Shown here piece by piece: positions 1-7,088 of a stretch of 10,813 nt of DNA. Numbering within the stretch: the first letter of the stretch is position 1; the number at the start of each line of letters is the position of its first letter. The DNA is from Candidatus Methanomethylicia archaeon (GTDB lineage Archaea > Thermoproteota > Methanomethylicia > CALHIW01): positions 1 through 10,813 of the forward strand of contig CALHIW010000003.1 of the NCBI GenBank assembly GCA_938030905.1, in the 5' to 3' direction. Both the position numbers and the translations under genes were made by a program. The notes below the pieces were generated by a model. The model saw only the letters and a list, made by a program, of their open reading frames with translations. It did no database searches and was not told the DNA's origin.

Positions 1-812
1 CCTAGAGTAGCTATATGTTTAGCCTCTACATTGTATGGATGTACACTCTCAAAGCTTACCACTTTAACCATAACCATATCATCATCACTTAAATCCTTAA
101 TTAGAGTGAGCTTATATAGTATTTCTCTAACAACATCCTCAACAAATTTTAGGTTTCCCCTTACTTTAAGAAGCTCTCTAGCCTCTTCCTCCCGTTTAAG
201 TTTCATATATAGACGCATACTCATTGAAGACCTGATGAGTTCAGCAACTTTCTGAATGCCGTGAGGTATCACATTTCTAGTTTTCAGCTTTACAATGCCA
301 ATAGCTCTCTGTGTATGTGTTACTATGGAGTTGTTGTTTGTTAATGCTTTTGAAACCTCATATGCACATGGACATGCAGTCATACCGTAGGCACGAACTG
401 AAAGAATATAAATGCCTTCCATACTTCTTCTCAACATATATGTTAATGTAAAATCCTCCTCTTCAACTTGGCTGGACACGTTACCAATTTCAACAACCTT
501 TCCTGAAAGCTTCACTATTACCCTATTAGAGTAGATATTAGATATTAGAGTAGACTCAGCAATTTTTCTTGTTAAGTCCCAAGTGTTTAGGGAGTTTTCT
601 TTTAATACCTTCTCAATGGCTTCATAGCCTCTGGATACATGAATACCCCGTTGATTGTAGGGAAGTGATATATAAATCGATACTTTAGGATTTGAAAACT
701 CAACATCACCATTATCTCCTAATACACTTCGAGGAATTCTTAATCCTCTTAACCCAACACTCATAAGGCTAAACTCATACTTAGGCTTTTCACTCTGTAC
801 ATCAGGAATCAT
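1..812 (-). CDS. mptA: GTP cyclohydrolase MptA (FolE2/MptA family), 3' end cut by window
   Basis: The 270 residues visible match archaeal GTP cyclohydrolase IV, which converts GTP to 7,8-dihydroneopterin 2',3'-cyclic phosphate, the first step of the pterin half of tetrahydromethanopterin-type cofactors. Seen in the translation: QRGIHVSRGYEA near residue 50, the family motif that supplies a metal-binding His; GMTACPCAYEV near residue 145, the reactive-Cys motif; THTQRAIG about 20 residues later; and VIPHGIQ. The region around ESVHPYNVEA is near the C-terminus, so only a few dozen residues should be missing beyond base 1. The start is ATG 812-810, which shares one base with the stop of the upstream gene (TAATG), so translational coupling is likely. 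It is the last visible gene of the pterin operon. The GMTACPCA form points to the archaeal MptA branch, not bacterial FolE2. No frameshift or missing key residue was seen. Confidence 0.95.
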   Translation of the reverse strand, partial: MIPDVQSEKPKYEFSLMSVGLRGLRIPRSVLGDNGDVEFSNPKVSIYISLPYNQRGIHVSRGYEAIEKVLKENSLNTWDLTRKIAESTLISNIYSNRVIVKLSGKVVEIGNVSSQVEEEDFTLTYMLRRSMEGIYILSVRAYGMTACPCAYEVSKALTNNNSIVTHTQRAIGIVKLKTRNVIPHGIQKVAELIRSSMSMRLYMKLKREEEARELLKVRGNLKFVEDVVREILYKLTLIKDLSDDDMVMVKVVSFESVHPYNVEAKHIATL

Positions 813-1756
813 TAAATCACCTCAATATCTGCTCCTTTATTCCTAGCATTTGTTACTATAATGCTTCCTTCAACACCGTAATCATTTAGACATTTAAATG
901 CTGCTCTACGTAGGCTATCTATATCTCTATCTGTAAAGGCATATACTGTAGGACCCCAGGAGCTTTGACCAACACCAAGTCCCCCAGCCTCCTTAAGATT
1001 TTTAACAAGACTATCTACAACCCCACTACGAAATATCCCTCCTTGATATTTTGAGAAAGCTCTGCCGACAAGAACCTGAATGCTTGATAATGATTCTCCA
1101 AACTCTACAATATCTCTATCAACTATACCAGGTATTAACTTCATAAGTGTTAAGTATGCTACCTCCATTACTAGGCTAGAGTCAGCTTTAACCTCCATCA
1201 TTATAGGCTTTTCAGCCTCCTCATCATATCCTCTTTCAACACTAGGTATTACTACAATAATTCTCCATTCCTCAGGAAAACTGAGAGATACTATTGGTTT
1301 TGGTGGTTTACCTATTTTTACACCTCCATCAACAATAAATCCTCCATGAGCAAATGCATATGTACCTATACCTGAAATACTTCCTCTACCAAGAGCTTCA
1401 GAGATCTCCTTAACGTTAATACTTAATCCTTTAGATACTAAATATGCTGTAGCAACACCAAGCTTTAGCTGGGTTGTAGATCCAAGACCAACATGTACAG
1501 GGATCTCCCTAGAAATCTTAACATGAACATTTCCATCAATACCATACCTATCTGAAATGGTGTTTATAGTTTCTAAAATGCTGTTATAATATTGCTTACT
1601 ACATGATATTTCAAGATCATCTGAGGGTTCAGCTTCAATTTTAAAGTATGGTTCATTAATAGTTAATCCTATACTTCCATATCTTCTACCATGTAGACCT
1701 GTTGGATCAATTATTCCTAGATGCAATCGTGAGGGAGTTCTTACTATTACCCTCAT
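812..1756 (-). CDS. mptG: beta-ribofuranosylaminobenzene 5'-phosphate synthase (GHMP kinase fold)
   Basis: Predicted beta-RFAP synthase, which condenses phosphoribosyl pyrophosphate with 4-hydroxybenzoate, releasing CO2 and pyrophosphate, and so commits to the aryl-ribose half of methanopterin-type cofactors. At 314 residues it has the usual length for the family. Seen: TPSRLHLGIIDPTGLHGR at residues 7-24, typical of this family; a GHMP-type glycine loop IPVHVGLGSTTQL at 85-97; GRGSISGIGTYAFAHGG at 123-139; and GQSSWGPTVYAF at 263-274. The HVGLGS-TQ wording of the loop separates it from mevalonate or homoserine kinases of the same fold. The start ATG overlaps the stop of the DUF447 gene by four bases (ATGA), and its own stop overlaps the mptA start by one, so the three are almost certainly co-translated. 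Adjacency to mptA independently supports the pathway assignment. Confidence 0.92.
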   Translation of the reverse strand: MRVIVRTPSRLHLGIIDPTGLHGRRYGSIGLTINEPYFKIEAEPSDDLEISCSKQYYNSILETINTISDRYGIDGNVHVKISREIPVHVGLGSTTQLKLGVATAYLVSKGLSINVKEISEALGRGSISGIGTYAFAHGGFIVDGGVKIGKPPKPIVSLSFPEEWRIIVVIPSVERGYDEEAEKPIMMEVKADSSLVMEVAYLTLMKLIPGIVDRDIVEFGESLSSIQVLVGRAFSKYQGGIFRSGVVDSLVKNLKEAGGLGVGQSSWGPTVYAFTDRDIDSLRRAAFKCLNDYGVEGSIIVTNARNKGADIEVI

Positions 1757-2364
1757 TTAACCACTTTCAGAACCTCATTTAGAATATTTTCAGCAATATC
1801 CTCATAAACAGTTCCGAAAGACGTTTTCTTAACTATATTAAAATTATGCTTAACAATATTGATGAGGCTTAAAGCCTCATGAATCATATTAGATTCTACA
1901 TATGATTTGATCTTCGTATAGTATATAAGCATCTCAATAATAGCTGACTTAACTCTGGAATATGGATTTGGGCTTTCACGTATAAGTACATTGTCTACTT
2001 TACACTTAATTTCAACCCATTCTCCAATTAGCTCTTCACTCTCAACACTTAGCATTAAAGCTGCTCTTGATCCTAAAATAATAGGATCCTGAAAGTCTGA
2101 AACTATCTCAACAACACTATCAATATCTAGTCTCTTCAAAACTATGTTTGTAATAAGCTTAACATCATCAATAATACATAAAGTACATCTTTTAGTTTCA
2201 GTAAGGTTTTTATAGGTTTTCGTGTTGATGTAAGGTTTAATCACTATGTGGCTATCATCAATTTTCATATAGCCCATAGCTGCAGCATTAATACTTCCAT
2301 TTAGACTTCTTGTTAGAAGAATTCCTTCATAGATGATGTTTTCCTCAAGAAAATATAAATTCAC
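1753..2364 (-). CDS. DUF447 family protein, probable flavin-binding split-barrel protein
   Basis: A 203-residue protein that I assign to DUF447 from its N-terminal pattern: YEGILLTRSLNGSINAAAMGY at residues 12-32, then TKTYKNLTETKRCTLCIIDDV at 48-68. The family wording is 'E-x-I-x-T, G-x-x-N-A-A-P-M-G', then 's-x-T-x-x-N-l'. From memory, DUF447 members have an FMN-binding split-barrel fold and occur in methanogens and in methylotrophs that make methanopterin; the reaction is not established. The C-terminal half (about 130-203) looks helical. Here it lies between the DUF1464 gene (11 nt upstream) and beta-RFAP synthase (4-nt overlap), so I infer a role in making or reducing the pterin cofactor. 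The start is GTG 2364; an ATG is not available nearby. Two Cys (60, 63) sit where the family usually has hydrophobic/Asn residues, which may be a local variation. Confidence 0.82.
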   Translation of the reverse strand: MNLYFLEENIIYEGILLTRSLNGSINAAAMGYMKIDDSHIVIKPYINTKTYKNLTETKRCTLCIIDDVKLITNIVLKRLDIDSVVEIVSDFQDPIILGSRAALMLSVESEELIGEWVEIKCKVDNVLIRESPNPYSRVKSAIIEMLIYYTKIKSYVESNMIHEALSLINIVKHNFNIVKKTSFGTVYEDIAENILNEVLKVVK

Positions 2365-2375
2365 TAAGAACCACT

Positions 2376-3497
2376 CTAATTACTTCTTAAATTTTTAATT
2401 ATGTAATCAATGCTAAAGTCTGGTAGACTAATATAGTCTAGAACTGTTCCTCTAGCATTCTTAATCTCTAAACTATCTATTAAGCTCCTGTATTTACCAT
2501 TTCCAATACCGTTAGCTATTAGGGCTGCTCCCTGAGCTACATCCTTTGCTATCTCAGCAAATACTCTCGGTCTACGAGTATTCAAATTAAACTTTCTATA
2601 TATAGTGGTCTTAATGTCTTTAAAGAGCCTATCAATTCTTGAAAGACGGCCAGTAACAATAATTTCTCTAGGTCTACTATTCAGAACTGTAAGCTCCATG
2701 GATATAGCTTTTAAAATACCTTCAAGCATAGCATTCCATGCAAGCTTAAACTTCTCATCTGAATCTATTTTCATAGAGAAACTCATAGGATCAATAGTGT
2801 CTTTGAGGGCAATCCATACTGCCCCGCCTTGAAATAGCTTAAGCTTCGAGAAGCTACCTAATAAGTATGCAAGCTCTCCATCCATAAGGCTGAGGGTTAA
2901 GTATCCTGGACCTGGAAATATTGTACCTCCAATCCCATCAACAATTTTACCGTTTTCAATAGCTATAGCAGCATTATATCCGAAGCCGATTTCAACACAA
3001 ATAAGATTTACATCTGAATAGCTAATACCATACTCTCTAGCCTGATCCCAAATAGCTAAAGCAGCAACACAAGTCTTATCAGCAGTTCCCATATCAATCT
3101 TGTTAAGCTTACGGTGAAGAGGAATTGTAGGGAGCTGAATGATTCCTGGAATCGAGTAGGCATTTAAATTAGCTTCCTTCATAAGCCATAAAAGCCTACG
3201 TAAACCTTTCAGTACTGGAATATCAACATCATCAACTTTATCAAGAGTTGTTAAAGCAACATCCCTATCTGTAAACTTAGAAATATGCTTAAACTCTAAG
3301 CCATAGCCTGAAGGGCCGACAATAAAATCAGCATTAACAGACTTTATAGCTTTAAAAATTTCATAGGGATCCCTAGCAACATCCTCGCTTGGAATACTGA
3401 TATCTAAGACAACATTGCAAACATCATCTTCAAAACAGCATACATCAAAACTTTTTGTACCAGGATCAATACCTAGAAACCTCAAGAGAAACACCAA
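2376..3497 (-). CDS. DUF1464 family protein (ASKHA sugar/carboxylate-kinase-like)
   Basis: A 373-residue protein matching the archaeal DUF1464 family, often labelled 'predicted butyrate kinase' from fold similarity only. Seen: the N-terminal phosphate-binding strand FLGIDPGTKSFDVCCFE (residues 7-23); LPTIPLHRKLNKIDMGTADK (122-141), highly characteristic; an EIGFGYNAAIAIENGKIVDG block (169-188), the second ATP-site hairpin of the ASKHA fold; and IIVTGRLSR further on, the adenosine motif. The substrate is unknown. It leads the operon with DUF447, beta-RFAP synthase and MptA, so a kinase step near pterin or aryl-ribose synthesis is a reasonable inference. The start is unusual: TTG 3497, GTG 3494 and TTG 3485 are the only in-frame choices, because an out-of-frame ATG at 3516 appears displaced by a 22-bp duplication (see findings). 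Stop TAG at 2376. Confidence 0.85.
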   Translation of the reverse strand: MVFLLRFLGIDPGTKSFDVCCFEDDVCNVVLDISIPSEDVARDPYEIFKAIKSVNADFIVGPSGYGLEFKHISKFTDRDVALTTLDKVDDVDIPVLKGLRRLLWLMKEANLNAYSIPGIIQLPTIPLHRKLNKIDMGTADKTCVAALAIWDQAREYGISYSDVNLICVEIGFGYNAAIAIENGKIVDGIGGTIFPGPGYLTLSLMDGELAYLLGSFSKLKLFQGGAVWIALKDTIDPMSFSMKIDSDEKFKLAWNAMLEGILKAISMELTVLNSRPREIIVTGRLSRIDRLFKDIKTTIYRKFNLNTRRPRVFAEIAKDVAQGAALIANGIGNGKYRSLIDSLEIKNARGTVLDYISLPDFSIDYIIKNLRSN

Positions 3498-3537
3498 GTA
3501 ACCTAATATTTACCATCAGTTACCTTAAGTACACCGC

Positions 3538-3550
3538 AATATATAAATCT
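3538..3550 (-). promoter_or_regulatory. TATA box of the pterin operon
   Basis: On the minus strand this reads as GATTTATATATTG, a strong archaeal TATA element. Transcription starts lie about 26 nt downstream of the box centre, near 3518, just before the displaced ATG at 3516. This is the only good promoter I see for the four minus-strand genes. Confidence 0.6.
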
Positions 3551-4188
3551 TTCTATTTTCAAGATGGTTCAAGTTACTAGTGTGGTTTAGGGTTTATGTG
3601 TCTTATGGGTTGTATTGTAGAGTGGGTATTATGAGGTATTGAGCTTAAAAATTGATCTCTTAGAGGTTGTTTAAGACTTATCTATTTCATGGTTCTAAAT
3701 TAGTGTTTAATATAGTTCCTCTTGCTGAGGGTTATGTATTTACCCCAGCCTAAGGGCTTAAGGAATCACAGATACTAGGAACTCTATAAGGAGGGGATCC
3801 TAAGGCTTACAACCTACTGTTAAAGATTATTGTTAGGCAGTTCTATGAATGAATTCTGGATACATCCTTTAGATACTGTTAGGTTTCTGAGGTTGTTGAC
3901 TAGTTAATGGTTTTTGATTTACTTTAACTGTATGCTTGTAGATTCTTAGCTTACTCTGTTTCACGTATGCTCATACTGACCACCTAGCCTTTCAGGCGGT
4001 TCATGAGACTATTTATGAGTTCATATACTGTTAAGCCCTGATCTTAACGAGCCTACCCCTCCCAGTAGTCTCCCCCTCCAGTTGGAATGAAACCCCTCAA
4101 GAATAGGTAAAAATAGTTAGACATCCCTAAAGTTTAACCAGCCAATCACCCATAAAACTTGACAGTATCCATCCTTCACACCATAAAA
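3551..4188. other. gene-free stretch between divergent pterin operon and eL38
   Basis: About 640 bp in which every frame on both strands is broken by frequent stops and none gives a recognisable protein. I found no tRNA, no C/D-box pair and no repeat array. The stretch is not uniform: 4051-4100 is rich in C and poor in A compared with the rest of the window (CCTACCCCTCCC, then TCCCCCTCC), and short GC-rich blocks occur near 3740-3800. It may hold an unrecognised structured RNA or an old decayed gene. I cannot support either from sequence alone. Confidence 0.5.
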
Positions 4189-4197
4189 TTTATAAAT
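4189..4197 (+). promoter_or_regulatory. TATA box of the eL38 gene
   Basis: TTTATAAAT within a longer AT run. The expected transcription start, about 26 nt downstream, is near 4219. This is after the GTG at 4208 and just before the ATG at 4226, which decides the start codon of the eL38 gene. Confidence 0.65.
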
Positions 4198-4225
4198 TTT
4201 CTCTTAAGTGTTTGCTGGTGGTGGT

Positions 4226-4423
4226 ATGCCGCATGAAATTCATAGTATTGATGAATTCTTAAAGCTTTCAAGCAGCGCTGTTGAGTGCCGTGTTAAAAGA
4301 CTTAAGGATGCTGCAAAACTCAAACTTAGAACTAGGAGGTATTTATACACTTATAAGGTTGATTTGGCTGAAGTTGACAAGGTAATTAGGATGTTAAAGT
4401 GTTCTATAAAAGAATTGGATTAG
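4226..4423 (+). CDS. rpl38e: large-subunit ribosomal protein eL38
   Basis: A 65-residue protein of the eL38 family, a small component of the large ribosomal subunit found in eukaryotes and, among archaea, mainly in Thermoproteota. Seen: MPHEIHSIDEFLKL at the N-terminus (family form M-P-x-E-I-x-D-I-x-x-F), then ECRVKRLKDAAKLKLRTRRYLYTYKV (given here as its key elements: Cys21-Arg-Val-Lys-Arg, KLKLRT, YLYT), and a C-terminal helix ending LKCSIKELD. The reading frame is open back to GTG 4208. I choose ATG 4226 because it restores the family N-terminus, follows a GGTGGTGG purine-rich stretch, and is the first start codon downstream of the transcription start predicted from the TATA box. It is a single-gene unit, converging on the RAM-domain gene. 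Confidence 0.9.
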   Translation: MPHEIHSIDEFLKLSSSAVECRVKRLKDAAKLKLRTRRYLYTYKVDLAEVDKVIRMLKCSIKELD

Positions 4424-4516
4424 ATAAATATATTAATGGTTTATCTTAAGCTTCTAGCAAGAAATTAATTAGCTTAAATGATGGGTTTAGATAAATTCTA
4501 TAGTATCTAGGTTTCA

Positions 4517-4753
4517 TTAGCTTTTACTCATAGTAACCATTGTTACTGTTGATCTTACTTTATCAAGTCTCCTAATTTTCCATGTAACTACCTCCTTAAT
4601 TTTATCTACATTTTCAGCTTCAATCTTAACAATAATATCGTAGACACCATAAACAAAGTATGCTTCCCTAATTTCATCTATTGATGCGAGTTTATCTAAA
4701 ATCTCATTTTCCGCTCCTGTTTCAACATTAATTAGAACATAGGCAATAGCCAA
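4517..4753 (-). CDS. stand-alone RAM domain protein (Lrp/AsnC ligand-binding domain without HTH)
   Basis: A 78-residue protein made up only of the alpha-beta ligand-binding domain of Lrp/AsnC regulators: AYVLINVETGAENEILDKL (residues 4-22), IREAYFVYGVYDIIVKIEAE (28-47), VTWKIRRLDKVRSTVTMVTM (56-75). The YGVYDIIVKI and I-R-R-L-x-x-V-R-S-T motifs are diagnostic. The helix-turn-helix half is absent and there is no room for it upstream, because an in-frame TAG immediately precedes the start. Such stand-alone domains form ring oligomers that bind amino acids and can partner full-length Lrp proteins. The start is TTG 4753, preceded by GGTG about 6 nt upstream. The aminotransferase gene lies 106 nt upstream on the same strand, so an amino-acid-sensing link is plausible but unproven. 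Confidence 0.88.
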   Translation of the reverse strand: MAIAYVLINVETGAENEILDKLASIDEIREAYFVYGVYDIIVKIEAENVDKIKEVVTWKIRRLDKVRSTVTMVTMSKS

Positions 4754-4783
4754 CTACAACACCAAACTAATTTTATCCTCCAT

Positions 4784-4793
4784 CTTTTAAGCT
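4784..4793 (-). promoter_or_regulatory. possible TATA box of the RAM-domain gene
   Basis: GCTTAAAAGA on the minus strand, about 35 nt before the TTG start. This would give a short leader of roughly 8-12 nt that includes GGTG. It suggests the gene is transcribed separately from the aminotransferase. The box is a weak match. Confidence 0.35.
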
Positions 4794-4859
4794 TAACTCT
4801 AATATGTGTTTAGCCTATATTACTATGCTACATAATCATAGCAGTATAAGTATTAGGCA

Positions 4860-5996
4860 CTATTGGCTGCTATTCATTTCTCTCTTTAATTCATTAATGA
4901 GTATATAGATATCTTCTTCATTAAGCTTGCCGAAGCTTATTCTAAACTGTTTTTCCCAACCCATGAATGAGGGGCCAGGTACTATGCCAACATTTATGTT
5001 TCGATTTTCCAGTAGAAGATTTTGCGCCAGCTTTATACTGCTATCTATTTTTTGATGCTCTGGAAATACGTAGAATGCTCCTCTAGGATTTGGGAAGGTG
5101 AAATCGTTTTCTCTAAGTAGCTTAACTACTAAATCTCTTTTCGGCTTATAGTAGCTACGAATATATTCAAAGTAGCTAATATCTAAAGCCTTCAACATTT
5201 CTAATATAATATTCTGGGAAACATCACTTACACCTGATGTTGTCCAGTAGACCATCCTACCAGCCTCATCATAGTTTTCAGTATTCCAGTAGAGATAACC
5301 TACACGAAGCCCTGGTAGTGATAGCGTTTTGGAAAATGTATCTATCAATATATCACCGATAGGTGTAGGCTCCTCCTCATAGTACATATGGTAGTAGGCA
5401 ATATCATTAACTAATACTACTCCTCTATCTCTTAACTCTTCATAGAGCTGTTTAAGCTCACTACTATTAGGATAGTAGCCTGTTGGATTATTAGGATAAT
5501 TTATCATAACAATCTTGGTTTTATCTCTTAACTTACTAAGAACTTCACTAACAATGTCTTTTGAGTATACATTGTAGTATTCAGTTTCAACATTGTTTAG
5601 CTTAGCCTGCATAGAGTAATGTGGAAAATGGGGTTTAGGAAGGACAGCATGTAAATTGCTGAACATTCTAAAAACTATGTATAGAGCGTGAACACCGCCA
5701 CTAGTGATAATAATTCTATTAGGATCCGCATCAATTCTAATCCACCTCCTAATATATCTTGCCACCTCCTCTCTTAACTCTGGAATACCAATGAAGGGCT
5801 TATACTCCCTACCAGAATCACTATTAAGCTTCTCAATAACTTGCTTAACCGGTAGGGGAGGCTTATGTGATGGGGCGCCAATATGTGCATCTATAACTTG
5901 CTTCCCCATTTTTCTTAAGCTATTACATTTATCGAAAATATCCCTAATTGAAACATTTAGGGGCAAGTTACTCACTAAGCTATTTAGAATATTCAA
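4860..5996 (-). CDS. PLP-dependent aminotransferase, class I/II (aspartate/alanine-type fold)
   Basis: A 378-residue fold-type I aminotransferase that transfers an amino group between an amino acid and a 2-oxo acid using pyridoxal phosphate. Seen: YKPFIGIPELREEVARYI (65-82), the substrate-entry helix; ITSGG at 97-101, the phosphate-binding turn; INYPNNPTGYY (165-175); VND-x-x-Y with Asp198 and Tyr201 for the cofactor ring; FSKTLSLPGLRVGY with Schiff-base Lys223; and FRISFG with Arg352 for the substrate carboxylate. All catalytic residues are present. The exact substrate cannot be read from this. The start is uncertain: TTG 5996 gives the listed length, but it falls inside a 16-bp palindrome. 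GTG 5975 would fit a leaderless transcript if the AT core of that palindrome acts as the TATA box. It reads away from the lipoate ligase gene. Confidence 0.9.
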   Translation of the reverse strand: MNILNSLVSNLPLNVSIRDIFDKCNSLRKMGKQVIDAHIGAPSHKPPLPVKQVIEKLNSDSGREYKPFIGIPELREEVARYIRRWIRIDADPNRIIITSGGVHALYIVFRMFSNLHAVLPKPHFPHYSMQAKLNNVETEYYNVYSKDIVSEVLSKLRDKTKIVMINYPNNPTGYYPNSSELKQLYEELRDRGVVLVNDIAYYHMYYEEEPTPIGDILIDTFSKTLSLPGLRVGYLYWNTENYDEAGRMVYWTTSGVSDVSQNIILEMLKALDISYFEYIRSYYKPKRDLVVKLLRENDFTFPNPRGAFYVFPEHQKIDSSIKLAQNLLLENRNINVGIVPGPSFMGWEKQFRISFGKLNEEDIYILINELKREMNSSQ

Positions 5997-6006
5997 ATAT
6001 TTGAAT
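5991..6006. repeat. 16-bp perfect palindrome at the aminotransferase start
   Basis: ATTCAAATATTTGAAT is exactly self-complementary over 16 bases and covers the presumed TTG start and the region where a TATA box would lie for the alternative GTG start at 5975. It could be an operator for a dimeric regulator, a TATA element, or a chance AT palindrome. Its position over the promoter/start is what makes it worth listing. Confidence 0.5.
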
Positions 6007-6230
6007 GTTTGCAGGTCAAATACCTTATGTGTCTAGATGCTTCTACCTTGCTACAAGTAATGCTTTCTACTAATTTTGCTTTAACATTTTATATTTTACA
6101 GTATTAATATTATTGATTTGAAGACACCAAGCATGAAATTCATACTATACATTATAGGAAGTTATCAAATGGTTAAATTCTATCCCTAATATGCTTAGCT
6201 ACCCTTCCATAAGCTATATTAGTCTTAAAG

Positions 6231-6237
6231 CTTAAAT
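6231..6237 (+). promoter_or_regulatory. TATA box of the lipoate ligase gene
   Basis: CTTAAAT, centred 27 nt before the ATG at 6261. With standard archaeal spacing the transcript would begin at or next to the start codon, so a leaderless mRNA is expected. No Shine-Dalgarno sequence precedes the ATG, which agrees. The rest of 6007-6230 shows no gene. Confidence 0.5.
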
Positions 6238-6260
6238 CTTAGATTACTTATCTACTTATT

Positions 6261-7043
6261 ATGTGGCGTTTAATTCCATTAAGTATCAATAACGCTTACA
6301 TGAATATGGCTATTGATGAAGCTGTTCTTATAGCTAGAATGAAGAATAAAGCACCAAACACTCTTAGACTCTACATGTGGAATCCCTCAGCAGTATCTAT
6401 TGGCTACTTCCAGAATGTAGACCTAGAGGTTAATATAGATGCCTGTCATAAACATGGTGTTGATATTGTAAGGAGAAGTACTGGAGGTGGGGCTGTGTAT
6501 CATGACTCACTAGGAGAAATAACATACTCAGTTGTTACTGATAAACAATCAATAAAAGCAGATGGTATAGTTTCAATATATCAAAAAATATGTGGTGGAA
6601 TAGTTTATGCTCTAGAAATTCTTAGGATTAAAGCAGATTTTAATCCTGGAAGTCCTCGTGAATGCCCAAACATAACAGTTAATGGCCTTAAAATCTCCGG
6701 TAATGCTCAGCTTATAAGGGGATCATGCATACTACAGCATGGCACAATACTTTACGATCTAGATTTAAGAAGAATGTTTACATATCTTAAAATCTCATGG
6801 GCTAAGAACATAAACGATGTTATTGAGATTGCAAGTAAAAGACTTACATGCATAAAACAAATATCAAGCATGAAGCTCAGTATTAACGATGTTGCTGAGG
6901 CTCTAATTGAAGGCTTTAGAAAAGCATTTAAAACAGAATTTACAGAGGCAAATCTTACAGATTTCGAGTTGGAGTTAGCTAATAAACTAGTGTACAAGTA
7001 TAAGTCGAAGAATTGGCTTTACCACGGAGTCTACATGGCCTAA
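6261..7043 (+). CDS. lplA: lipoate-protein ligase A, catalytic (large) domain
   Basis: A 260-residue member of the biotin/lipoate ligase fold. It activates lipoate with ATP and attaches it to a lysine of carrier domains (E2 or GcvH proteins). Seen: WNPSAVSIGYFQNVDLEVN (40-58); the lipoyl-AMP loop RRSTGGGAVYHD (71-82); the catalytic-Lys motif NGLKISGNAQ with Lys144 (141-150); and LQHGTILYDLD (158-168). The protein stops after the large domain (NWLYHG), where bacterial LplA enzymes such as that of E. coli continue into an accessory domain of about 80 residues. In archaea such as Thermoplasma that domain is a separate protein (LplB) needed for activation; none lies beside it here. The start ATG 6261 sits 27 nt after a TATA box. 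The PfkB kinase gene follows 45 nt downstream with its own promoter. Confidence 0.92.
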   Translation: MWRLIPLSINNAYMNMAIDEAVLIARMKNKAPNTLRLYMWNPSAVSIGYFQNVDLEVNIDACHKHGVDIVRRSTGGGAVYHDSLGEITYSVVTDKQSIKADGIVSIYQKICGGIVYALEILRIKADFNPGSPRECPNITVNGLKISGNAQLIRGSCILQHGTILYDLDLRRMFTYLKISWAKNINDVIEIASKRLTCIKQISSMKLSINDVAEALIEGFRKAFKTEFTEANLTDFELELANKLVYKYKSKNWLYHGVYMA

Positions 7044-7056
7044 ACTAATAGATAAG

Positions 7057-7066
7057 AAATTTAATA
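7057..7066 (+). promoter_or_regulatory. TATA box of the PfkB-kinase gene
   Basis: AAATTTAATA, centred about 27 nt before the ATG at 7089, predicting a leaderless transcript. A second AT-rich element (TTAATATATTTAA, 7073-7085) is too close to the start to serve as the TATA box. Confidence 0.5.
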
Positions 7067-7088
7067 GTTAGGTTAATATATTTAAGTT

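Noticed and set aside
31..255. Plus-strand 74-codon frame rich in Ser/Leu/Thr
   Set aside because: It is the antisense shadow of mptA, whose motifs are clear on the minus strand. The same applies to plus frames over mptG, DUF1464 and the aminotransferase, and to minus frames over lplA and the PfkB kinase.
4081..4093. GTTGGAATGAAAC, resembling the 3' end of some archaeal CRISPR repeats
   Set aside because: It occurs only once. No second copy at spacer-like distance was found anywhere in the window.
3498..4207. tRNA or box C/D RNA in the large gap
   Set aside because: I found no T-arm GGTTCRANTCC-like sequence and no ordered C (RTGATGA) and D (CTGA) boxes on either strand.
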